The notes beneath the pieces are model-generated. The model was not told the origin of the DNA, made no database searches, and saw nothing but the letters and a program-made list of their open reading frames with translations. A stretch of DNA of 59,475 nt from CANJDH01 sp964443245 (GTDB taxonomy: Bacteria; Pseudomonadota; Gammaproteobacteria; Burkholderiales; JAEUOS01), in NCBI GenBank assembly GCA_964443245.1, contig CAYUEG010000009.1, forward strand, positions 1-59,475. The letters run 5' to 3'. Positions 52,664 through 59,475 of the stretch are shown here, in pieces (within the stretch, counting starts at the first letter, position 1; every line of letters begins with the position of its first letter). The position numbers and the translations under genes are program-made.

Positions 52664-53407
52664 TCAGAACTTGAAGCCGCGATGCAAGGCCACCACCCCG
52701 GCGCTGAGATTGAAGAAATCGACTTTGTCGAACCCGGCGTCTTCCATCATCCTCTTCAGGGTCTCCTGGTCCGGATGCATGCGGATCGATTCGGCCAGGT
52801 ACCGATAGCTCGCATCATCGTCGGCGATCTTCTTGCCCAGCCACGGCAAGAGGTTGAACGAGTACAGGTCATAGGGCTGCTTGAGCGGTGCCCACACCTT
52901 GGAAAACTCCAGTACCAGCAGCCGCCCGCCCGGACGCAGCACGCGCCGCATTTCGGCCAGGGCGCGATCCTTGTGGGTCATGTTGCGCAGCCCGAACGCC
53001 ACCGACACGATGTCGAAATGATCGTCCGGAAACGGCAGCTTCTCGGCATCGCATTGCAACGCCGGGCCGTCGAACCCCGCGTCGAGCAGGCGGTCGCGGC
53101 CGACACCGAGCATGTCACGATTGATGTCGGTCAGCCACACCGTACCGCCCCCGTCTGCGCCAACGCCGACACGGCGCGAAAACTCCAGCGAAAGATCGCC
53201 GGTGCCGCCGGCCACATCGAGTACGCGCATGCCATGGCGCACGCCCGACTGGCCGATGGCAAAGGCCTTCCATACCCGGTGCAGGCCGAGCGACATGACG
53301 TCATTCATCACATCGTACTTGCGTGCCACGGAGGCAAACACCTCACGCACGCGCGCGGCTTTCTCCTCTTCGCGAACGGTCTGAAAGCCGAAGTGGGTAT
53401 CGCTCAC
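52664..53407 (-). CDS. ubiE: bifunctional demethylmenaquinone / 2-methoxy-6-polyprenyl-1,4-benzoquinol methyltransferase UbiE
   Basis: A 247-aa SAM methyltransferase of the UbiE/COQ5 family for ubiquinone (and menaquinone) synthesis. It has VFASVARKYDVMNDVMSLGLHR (residues 24-45), LDVAGGTGDLSLEFSRR near 64-80 (SAM site), FGLRNMTHKDRALAEM near 138 and the C-terminal FFNLSAGVVALHRGFKF. It is 12 bases after DUF971, and directly before rlpA, on one strand. Normal length. Confidence 0.95.
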   Translation of the reverse strand: MSDTHFGFQTVREEEKAARVREVFASVARKYDVMNDVMSLGLHRVWKAFAIGQSGVRHGMRVLDVAGGTGDLSLEFSRRVGVGADGGGTVWLTDINRDMLGVGRDRLLDAGFDGPALQCDAEKLPFPDDHFDIVSVAFGLRNMTHKDRALAEMRRVLRPGGRLLVLEFSKVWAPLKQPYDLYSFNLLPWLGKKIADDDASYRYLAESIRMHPDQETLKRMMEDAGFDKVDFFNLSAGVVALHRGFKF

Positions 53408-53419
53408 GAAACTGGCCGG

Positions 53420-53872
53420 CTACAGCTTGTAGGTAGTGCCCAGGCTCGCACCCGGCGTCTTCGCCTGCGGCTCCGCAGGCTTCGCTGCGGCTTGTCCGGC
53501 CGCGTCGCGCGAACCTCCAGCCGCCGCCAGGCGCTTCAGGTAGTCCGCCCAGAGCGCTTCCTGATTCCGGCCCAGTTCGTACAGGTAATCCCAGGAGTAG
53601 ATACCGGTGGAATGGCCGTCCGAAAAAGTCGGCTGGATCGCGTAGTTGCCGACCGGTTCGACATGGTCGATCGTGATGTCGCGTTTGCCGACCTGCAACG
53701 TCTCCTGCCCAGGCCCGTGGCCGCGCACTTCTGCCGACGGGCTTTGCACCCGCAGGAACTCGAAGGTGAATTCGAAGCGCTGGCCATCGTCAAACGCCAC
53801 CTCGAAGCGGCGGCTTTGCTGGTGCAGCTTGATCTCCGTCGGGAGGGGGGAATCTTTGGTGAGGCCGGCCAT
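53420..53872 (-). CDS. DUF971 domain protein
   Basis: A 150-aa protein with the DUF971 (gamma-butyrobetaine-hydroxylase N-terminal-like) fold: PTEIKLHQQSRRFEVAFDDG, EFLRVQSPSAEVRGHG and HSTGIYSWDYLYELG. An Ala/Pro-rich C-terminal tail of about 35 residues follows. Genes for it are usual neighbours of ubiE in betaproteobacteria. The domain is linked to iron-sulfur cluster and iron handling in other proteins; function here is unknown. Confidence 0.88.
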   Translation of the reverse strand: MAGLTKDSPLPTEIKLHQQSRRFEVAFDDGQRFEFTFEFLRVQSPSAEVRGHGPGQETLQVGKRDITIDHVEPVGNYAIQPTFSDGHSTGIYSWDYLYELGRNQEALWADYLKRLAAAGGSRDAAGQAAAKPAEPQAKTPGASLGTTYKL

Positions 53873-54002
53873 GATGGAACCGGATTGTATCGGGTTCCAC
53901 AGCCTGCTCCCATGAATGCGCCACCGCTCCGGAGCGCCACCGGCCCGGAACGCTCCCGCCCGGCGACCGGCCCGGGGCGCGCCGCAGCCGCTGGCGCGAT
54001 GC

Positions 54003-55640
54003 TCAGGCGGCCGGACGCATGTCGATCATCTCGTAATCCGCACCGCGCCGCTTGAGCGTGACAAACAGCCATTTGCCGACCTTGCCGTCTTCCTTCAACT
54101 CGACGATCCGGTTTGGCTTGAACCAGCCGGCCGGCGCAAACAGGTGGTGCCCCCCCTGTGGCGCGCGCACGTGGAAGCAGGCCACCCAAGCCTTGGCACC
54201 CGCAGCGTTGATGCCCGTCAGGCGCACCGCCGCCGGTTGGGGAGCCGCGGCCAGCAGTTCCAGCCCGGCCTCCAGTTCGGTGGTGCCGGCCTCGGCAATC
54301 CAGCGCGCTTCGGCCAGGCGCAGCGGTTCATCCCGACCCGGCGCGGCCTTGAGCGCCAGCAGCAGCCCCGGTTTGTAGCGCCCTGCCCCAGCCATGCGCC
54401 GCAGCCGGGTTCCGGCTTCGCTCACGTCCAGCACCTGCCACTCCTCGACATCGCGCCGTGCCGCCCGCATCATGTGCTCGCGCCGCGCATGGCCGGCGCC
54501 CTGGAAGATGAACATTTCATCGGCACGACGCCGGCTGCTCGCATCCGCTTCCTCATTGGCGAGGAAAGGCTCGCCCGCCAGCAGGCAGTACATGCTGTCG
54601 AACGTGCCATTGCCGTTGCTGCCGTAAGCCACGTCCACTTTGTGGCGCGCACTGCCCACAACCGGCGGCGAGGTCCGGTCATGGCGCCGGCCATACTTCT
54701 CCTCGCACCAGGCCCCGTGCAGGCGGGTCAGCAAGGCCGGTGTGCCGCTGGGGGTAAACGAAGGCGGCAGGCCGACCTCGCTGCAATGCTGCCCCAGCCC
54801 CAGCAGGTGAATCCGCTTGCGCAGGCTGCGCGACAGTGCCGTCACATCGGCAAAATGGATCGCACCGCCGACGTGGATGATGCGGATGCGCTGCCTGGCC
54901 GGATCCGCCGACGGCGGCAGGTCGGCGCGGGTCAGGGCACGCGTCAGTCCGGCCGGGAGCCAGGTGACCCGGACCTTGGCTTCCCACAGGGCCGCCAGGT
55001 CGTAGGCGCATTCGCGTTCGCGACCCGACGCGGTGCCGCCGATGAGCCCGTACAGCAGCATGCGGCCATGGATCGACGCCACGCTGACAAAGCGCTTCGG
55101 GTGCAGGCTGTCCGGCACCGGCGTGCCGAGCACGCCGTGCTCGCGCGCCAGATCGGCATAGCGGATCAGTGCCGCCTCGGCCGTGCCGTCCGGCATCTGG
55201 CCGGCACGCGAGGCTCCCTTCAACCGTTCGCACGCCAGATCCGCCGCCCGCGCCAGACACAGGGCCAGGCGCGGCCGCAACTCGGGCGCCCGCCCCAGCG
55301 CCGCCAGGGCGCATTCCCAGTAAGCCTCTTCGACCCGGCGCCAGAGCGAGACGGCATGGATGTAGGCGCCGCGCTCGGTTTCGCCCAGGGGCAGGGGTTT
55401 GCCGGTGTAGCGCTGCGCATACTGCGTTTCAACCTCGACGCGCTGGGCCCGCACCGTCTCGAGAATCTCCAGCCGCGTGTGCGGCTCCAGGCCGTTCTCC
55501 TCGAATTCGGCAATCAGGGTTTCCAGCGCATGGTGGGCGGCACGCGCATCGGTCAGAGGCAGGCTGCGGATCCAGTCCTTGGCGTCGCGCGCGCTGGCAA
55601 CACCGGGACGCTGGCTGAGCAGGAATTGGCTGTGCAACAT
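54003..55640 (-). CDS. PilZ-like protein of a 545-aa paralogous pair, copy 1
   Basis: A 545-aa cytoplasmic protein. The N-terminal 350 residues are helical with no family I can name. Residues 399-466 look like a PilZ beta-barrel: RAARR at 392-396, then DVSEAG (D405-x-S407-x-x-G410) and RLAEARWIAEAG. The C-terminal GINAA and PAGWFKP motifs (478 and 504) recur in the paralogue at 56874-58511, which has the same length. It may bind c-di-GMP. Its ribosome site AAGGAG fixes ATG at 55640. A 289-bp leader with a large palindrome lies upstream. Confidence 0.75.
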   Translation of the reverse strand: MLHSQFLLSQRPGVASARDAKDWIRSLPLTDARAAHHALETLIAEFEENGLEPHTRLEILETVRAQRVEVETQYAQRYTGKPLPLGETERGAYIHAVSLWRRVEEAYWECALAALGRAPELRPRLALCLARAADLACERLKGASRAGQMPDGTAEAALIRYADLAREHGVLGTPVPDSLHPKRFVSVASIHGRMLLYGLIGGTASGRERECAYDLAALWEAKVRVTWLPAGLTRALTRADLPPSADPARQRIRIIHVGGAIHFADVTALSRSLRKRIHLLGLGQHCSEVGLPPSFTPSGTPALLTRLHGAWCEEKYGRRHDRTSPPVVGSARHKVDVAYGSNGNGTFDSMYCLLAGEPFLANEEADASSRRRADEMFIFQGAGHARREHMMRAARRDVEEWQVLDVSEAGTRLRRMAGAGRYKPGLLLALKAAPGRDEPLRLAEARWIAEAGTTELEAGLELLAAAPQPAAVRLTGINAAGAKAWVACFHVRAPQGGHHLFAPAGWFKPNRIVELKEDGKVGKWLFVTLKRRGADYEMIDMRPAA

Positions 55641-55769
55641 GGGCAATCTCCTTGGCGACCGTGCTGGCCCATCGGCAGGGACGCACGGACTATGACAAAC
55701 GCATAAAGGATATGACGATGGCATACTACCGCCAAGCCCCGGGCGCTGGCAAGGAGCGATTCGAAAAGC

Positions 55770-55821
55770 TTTGTAACGGGCGTGAACTAGTTCACGCAAA
55801 TCCGTTGCCGGGCGTTACAAA
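55770..55821. promoter_or_regulatory. nested palindromes in the leader of the PilZ-like gene
   Basis: TTTGTAACG (55770-55778) and CGTTACAAA (55813-55821) are a perfect outer inverted repeat. Inside, GCGTGAACTAGTTCACGC (55780-55797) is a perfect 18-bp palindrome. It lies about 130 bases upstream of the start of the 54003-55640 gene, in a 289-bp gap. It looks like a dimeric regulator's operator or an RNA hairpin; no protein is indicated. The rest of the gap has GGCCGG repeats and nothing else I recognise. Confidence 0.6.
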
Positions 55822-55929
55822 TGCGACAAAAACGCGCCTGGCTTGCTGATCAAGCCGGCGCGGCGGGACATGCAGAGGAGCCGGGCACTGGCCGGCAATG
55901 GCCGGGCGCTGTCGGCGCCCCGGCGGCGC

Positions 55930-56760
55930 TCAGACGAAATTGAGCGACTGGGTGGCATCGCCACCCGGGCCGAACTTGGTCGGGTTCAGCCCCTTGGCCA
56001 TCAGGAGGCCAATGAAATCGGCACTTTCGAGGCTGCGAAACTTGAACAGGACCGCACGGCCCTTGCCCAGACGCAGGCGCACGCCGTCCTTGTACAGGTT
56101 GATTTCTTCGGGCTTGTCGTAGGTGAACGCGGTCACCTTCGATTGCCCTTTCATGATCAGGCGCAGGCTGGTCATGATCAGGTGCCCTTCGTCCATCGGC
56201 GTGGCACCCTTGAGCGGCACCATCGAGGTACCGACACTGCCCGGCTGATAGGCCATGTTGGGCAGCAGCTTCAGGCCGGCGCCCACGCTGCCGCCGGCGT
56301 CCTCGCCTTCGAGCATGATCGCAATCTCGCCCCAGTGCGCCACTTCGCCCTCGGCCAGCTTCAGGCCGCGCATGAGCACGTTGGCCGACGAAATCTCCGG
56401 AAACTTCCCGGCACGCATGTCGGTCAGCATGCGCAAGCGTCCGAGTTCCACCTTGGTCTGGGCGATCTGCTGGTCCTTCAGGCCGAGGAACGCCTGGATG
56501 CGCTGCAGTTCCTTCTCCTCGGTTTCGGTGAGCTTGCCCTGCGCCATCATGGCGTCGGCCGCCGTCTGGTACTGCTCGCGCCGCACCATCGTGAAATCCT
56601 GCGCCGCAGCGCCGACCTCCAGTTCGTTCTTCAGTTTCTCCAGGTGCTTGACCTTCTCCGGCGTGAGCTTGCCGTCGGCCACCGCCTTCTTCACTTCATC
56701 CCGATAGGCGACCTTGTTGGCATCTTCCTTCTTGCCAAACAGCATGTCCTTCAGACCCAT
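55930..56760 (-). CDS. TerB-like / PH-like two-domain protein
   Basis: A 276-aa protein starting MGLKDMLFGKKEDANK. The N-terminal half (15-115) is a helical TerB-like region with paired acidic helices (VKKAVADGKLTPEKVKHLEKL, AMMAQGKLTETEEKELQRI). The C-terminal half looks like a bacterial PH/GRAM-type domain (HLIMTSLRLIMKGQSKVTAF, KPEEINLYKDGVRLRLGKG, VLFKFRSLESADFIGLL). No signal peptide. It is sandwiched between the two 545-aa PilZ-like paralogues on the same strand, so they may act together; function unknown. Confidence 0.7.
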   Translation of the reverse strand: MGLKDMLFGKKEDANKVAYRDEVKKAVADGKLTPEKVKHLEKLKNELEVGAAAQDFTMVRREQYQTAADAMMAQGKLTETEEKELQRIQAFLGLKDQQIAQTKVELGRLRMLTDMRAGKFPEISSANVLMRGLKLAEGEVAHWGEIAIMLEGEDAGGSVGAGLKLLPNMAYQPGSVGTSMVPLKGATPMDEGHLIMTSLRLIMKGQSKVTAFTYDKPEEINLYKDGVRLRLGKGRAVLFKFRSLESADFIGLLMAKGLNPTKFGPGGDATQSLNFV

Positions 56761-56873
56761 TGCGTTCTCCCTTGCGTATACCGGACCCGGCGCGGCGCGC
56801 CCCGACTCCAACACATCCCGCATTCTACGGGGTCAGGCGGAAATCGTCTCTCGCCAGGACCCCGGGGAAACTT

Positions 56874-58511
56874 TCACACCGCGCCCCCATAGGTGCAGCG
56901 CTCGAAATCACCGCCGCGCTCCAGCAGGTCGACCAGTGTAATCTTCCAGGGGCGGTCGGCATGCACTTCGAGCACCTTGCCCGGCTTGAACCAGCCGGCC
57001 GGCATGATCACCGAATCGGGCGCCTGCACCGCTTCAACCGCCGGTGCCATGAAGCCCTGGTGCCACGGCTCCCGGGCGGCGTTGATGCCGGTCTGCTTCA
57101 GGGCCACCGGCATCGGCGTGCCCGGGATCGCGCGCACGCCGGCCATGATCGAATCGTCTGTCAGCCACTGCACCCAGCGCACGCTGCCCATCACGAAGCC
57201 CTGGCTGCCATCCGGGCGCACCGCCAGCAGCGTGCCGGGGGCGATGCGCGCCCCGCGCATGCCCTTGGCGCGCGTGATCCGAAGGCCGGCGATGCTTTCG
57301 TCGCGCAGCTGCCACTGCTCCAGCGCCAGACCATGCATCTGGCTGAAGTCATCATCGTCGCGCGTGGCGATCCGGCCGAAGGTGGCGATCTCCTGGCGCT
57401 GCTTGGCACTCAATTCCTTGACCTCACCCGGTTGCTTGAACGGCTTGCCCCCGATGTAGTAATGCATCGGCACCATGCCCACCGCCACCAGCGCGTTGCC
57501 GGAAGCCTGGCGCCGCACCTGGGCACGGTTGACGCGGCCATCGCACCAGTGCTGGTACAGGTTGATCAGCTGCTGCTCCACCGCCGGCATGGTGCAGTCG
57601 TCGCCCAGACCCAGGTTGGCCGGGCTCTCGCCCTTGCGCAGCATGATCACGCGATTCTTGATCGAGAGCGAAAGCTCGCTGATGTCGATGAAGCGATGGT
57701 CCGGCCCGGGCACTGCCTCGCCAGCGGGCGAACCGTCCTTGAGGCGGAAGCCACCCCCCTGCGAGGCCAGGTTGGTCAGCACCGGCAGCTTGACCGGGTT
57801 GGCCGGCATCGCCGGCAGCACCGTGTTCTTCGGTGACCAGCGCTCCAGCCAGCGCAGGATCTGCGTCGACTGGCGCGCATTCCATTCGTTGTAGGAACCC
57901 AGCGTCACCAGCACCGGCTGGCTGTACACCGCCATGCAGGTGGTGGCCGGGGTTTCGCTGAGCAGCGGGTCCTTGAGCTTCTCGCCCGCGACTTCAAGCA
58001 TTTCGGCCGCGCGAAAGATCCGGTGCAGCATCTGCCAATCGGCTGCGGCAGCTTCGACGTTGGTGCGCGCGGCATCGATCATCATGCGTACATGCGCATC
58101 GAGGGCGCGGTGGCACACCATCGCCGCCTGCGCCTTCAGATCGCGCTCGCCCGCCAGCAGGGATTGCACGCCGACCAGCCAGGCGGTGCGGAAGGACTGC
58201 CAGAGCAACAAGTTGTTGTTGCGCGCCGCCAGCTCCAGCTCTGCCAGCGGCAGGGCCCGATGGACAAACTTCTTGGCCGATTCTCCCTGCACGAAGGCGA
58301 GCTGTTCCCGCAGCAGCTCGAGAATCTCCACCAGCACGGCAGGCTTGAGGCTGGCGCGCGCCAGCGCATCCAGCTGGGAACGCAGTTGCAGCTGCGCCGT
58401 GGCGGGGTTGGTGACAGGCAGGGCATCGAGCCAGACGCTGCAGTCCTTCGCGTTGGCAAAGGCGGGTTTGGCGGCGGCATCCGGGGCCGGCAGTTCAAAT
58501 TGAATGGTCAT
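56874..58511 (-). CDS. PilZ-like protein of a 545-aa paralogous pair, copy 2
   Basis: A 545-aa cytoplasmic protein, paralogue of 54003-55640. The N-terminus shares AKDxxxWLDALPVT and the VLVEILELLREQ helix, then RFIDISELSLSIKNR in the middle. Residues 380-465 fit PilZ: R380-IAT-R384, then DESIAG (D404-x-S406-x-x-G409), GTLLAVRPDG and SVRWVQWL, with the spacing expected for c-di-GMP binding. GINAA and PAGWFKPGKVLEV close the protein. c-di-GMP binding is inferred from the motif. Start ATG at 58511. The TerB/PH-like gene follows after 113 bases. Confidence 0.75.
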   Translation of the reverse strand: MTIQFELPAPDAAAKPAFANAKDCSVWLDALPVTNPATAQLQLRSQLDALARASLKPAVLVEILELLREQLAFVQGESAKKFVHRALPLAELELAARNNNLLLWQSFRTAWLVGVQSLLAGERDLKAQAAMVCHRALDAHVRMMIDAARTNVEAAAADWQMLHRIFRAAEMLEVAGEKLKDPLLSETPATTCMAVYSQPVLVTLGSYNEWNARQSTQILRWLERWSPKNTVLPAMPANPVKLPVLTNLASQGGGFRLKDGSPAGEAVPGPDHRFIDISELSLSIKNRVIMLRKGESPANLGLGDDCTMPAVEQQLINLYQHWCDGRVNRAQVRRQASGNALVAVGMVPMHYYIGGKPFKQPGEVKELSAKQRQEIATFGRIATRDDDDFSQMHGLALEQWQLRDESIAGLRITRAKGMRGARIAPGTLLAVRPDGSQGFVMGSVRWVQWLTDDSIMAGVRAIPGTPMPVALKQTGINAAREPWHQGFMAPAVEAVQAPDSVIMPAGWFKPGKVLEVHADRPWKITLVDLLERGGDFERCTYGGAV

Positions 58512-58611
58512 GGCAGAAATTGCAAAGCCTCAAGCGGAGCGTTCACACGCAGACAGGTGCGGGCGCGAAGCGGCATATCGTACTCCCAAGCCCCGCCCCA
58601 TGCCGGTGACA

Positions 58612-58641
58612 TTTCGCACAAAGCACGCACTTTGTGCGAAA
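58612..58641. terminator. 12-bp perfect inverted repeat
   Basis: TTTCGCACAAAG (58612-58623) and CTTTGTGCGAAA (58630-58641) with a six-base loop, in the 175-bp gap between the Fe-S oxidoreductase stop and the PilZ-like start. On the minus strand it lies just after the Fe-S gene, so terminator or operator roles are possible. There is no T-run. Confidence 0.55.
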
Positions 58642-58686
58642 GAAACAGCGCCAGCCCCTGCGCTATTCCCTCGCCGTGCGTTTACC

Positions 58687-59475
58687 TTACAGCAGCACCC
58701 GCTCGATGCCGCCGTTGTTGGCGCGCGCCACATACTCGGGCAGCCAGTTCTCGCCGAGCGTGGCCTTGGCAATCTCGACCACGATGTAATCGGCGTCCAC
58801 ATCCACATCGGTGCGGTAGCGCGAGAGGCCCTGCAGACACGACGGGCACGAGGTGAGGATCTTCACCTCGCCCTTGAAGCCGTCGGCGCGCACCTTGTCT
58901 TCGCCCTTGCGCATTTCTTCTTCCTTGCGAAAGCGCACCTGTGTCGATACGTCCGGCCTCGTGACGGCCAGCGTGCCCGATTCGCCGCAGCAGCGCTCGT
59001 TCAACGCGACCTTCTGGCCCATCAGCTTCTCGACCACCTCGGTCGGCTTGTAGGTCTTCATCGGCGTGTGGCAGGGGTCGTGATACATGTAGCGCGTGCC
59101 GTTCAGGCCATCGAGCCTCACACCCTTCTCGAGCAGATACTCGTGGATGTCGAGCAGCCGGCAGCCGGGGAAGATCTTGTCGAATTCGTATTTCTGCAAC
59201 TGGTCCATGCAGGTGCCGCACGAGACGATCACCGTCTTGATGTCCAGATAGTTGAGCGTATTGGCCACGCGGTGGAACAGCACGCGGTTGTTGGTGGTGA
59301 TCTCCTGGCCCTTGTCGTGGTTGCCGCTCGCGGTTTGCGGATAGCCGCAGCACAGATACCCGGGCGGCAGCACCGTCTGCGCGCCCACGTGATACAGCAT
59401 CGCCTGGGTGGCGAGGCCCACTTGCGAGAACAGCCGCTCCGAGCCGCAGCCGGGGAAGTAGAACACCGCTTCCTG
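58687..59475 (-). CDS. FAD-linked / (Fe-S)-binding oxidoreductase, C-terminal part (cut by the window edge)
   Basis: About 262 C-terminal residues; the frame is open to base 59475. Two CCG (cysteine-rich) repeats are seen: FPGCGSE, LCCGYPQ and SCGTCMDQL; then HDPCHTP, RCCGESGTL and SCPSCLQGL, as in GlcF, HdrB and the DUF3400/DUF3683 FAD-linked oxidases. Each repeat can hold a cluster or metal. Ending GENWLPEYVARANNGGIERVLL is common in the large betaproteobacterial FAD/FMN-containing dehydrogenases. The upstream part lies outside the window. Confidence 0.85.
   Translation of the reverse strand, partial: QEAVFYFPGCGSERLFSQVGLATQAMLYHVGAQTVLPPGYLCCGYPQTASGNHDKGQEITTNNRVLFHRVANTLNYLDIKTVIVSCGTCMDQLQKYEFDKIFPGCRLLDIHEYLLEKGVRLDGLNGTRYMYHDPCHTPMKTYKPTEVVEKLMGQKVALNERCCGESGTLAVTRPDVSTQVRFRKEEEMRKGEDKVRADGFKGEVKILTSCPSCLQGLSRYRTDVDVDADYIVVEIAKATLGENWLPEYVARANNGGIERVLL

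Overview
The window is a 59.5 kb piece of a GC-rich chromosome from a betaproteobacterium. Evidence for this is the gene order (gap-pgk-pyk, fba-purC-purE-purK-sua5, rsmI/lpoA-yraN-diaA-BON lipoprotein, ubiE-DUF971), ubiquinone synthesis and a benzoate-CoA ligase at the left edge. I cannot name a genus. I see no tRNA, rRNA, CRISPR array, phage or transposase gene. Both ends are cut inside genes, and one 100-N assembly gap lies inside rlpA.

Left part (1-17.7 kb): the end of an aromatic acyl-CoA ligase and a hydrolase, then a leftward central-metabolism block (tkt, gap, pgk, pyk, fba, purC, purE, purK, tsaC/sua5). Between pyk and fba sits a nine-gene accessory cassette (6.3-11.6 kb). It has an ECF42-type sigma factor, probably started at a CTG codon, followed by two YciI/DGPF proteins, two PhnB-like VOC proteins, DUF1428, two SRPBCC proteins and a DHFR/RibD-like reductase.

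Middle (17.7-36.5 kb): speD-rsmE, a YidB-like protein, an exported protein, a histidine kinase with a response regulator/diguanylate cyclase, a secreted barnase-type RNase with its barstar, a patatin, a YkgJ protein, malic enzyme, an aminotransferase with two tandem M81 (MlrC-like) hydrolases, coaX with a SPOR protein, the ADP-heptose enzyme rfaE2, a GST and a ferritin-like diiron protein.

Light-response region (36.5-47.6 kb): a CarH/LitR-type B12-dependent MerR regulator heads a leftward operon with a 57-aa DUF2256 protein and an FeS (6-4) photolyase. The divergent rightward genes are folE2, an FAD oxidoreductase, DUF1365, a cyclopropane-fatty-acid-synthase homologue, a chalcone-isomerase-like protein, an MFS carrier, a DUF3833 lipoprotein, an SDR and an NTF2-like protein. 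The shared intergenic region holds a good sigma-70 promoter bracketed by two near-identical 15-bp palindromes, the likely CarH operators. The set looks like a photo-oxidative stress regulon combining DNA repair with membrane-lipid modification.

Right part (47.6-59.5 kb): BON lipoprotein, diaA-like gene, yraN and lpoA, divergent from rsmI; then rlpA, ubiE and DUF971; then two 545-aa paralogues with PilZ-like C-termini flanking a TerB/PH-like protein; then the end of a large Fe-S oxidoreductase.

Scattered through the window are at least eight copies of a short repeat with core CACCAACG. Some fold into hairpins with compensating stem changes. Two lie inside reading frames, and one abuts the assembly gap.
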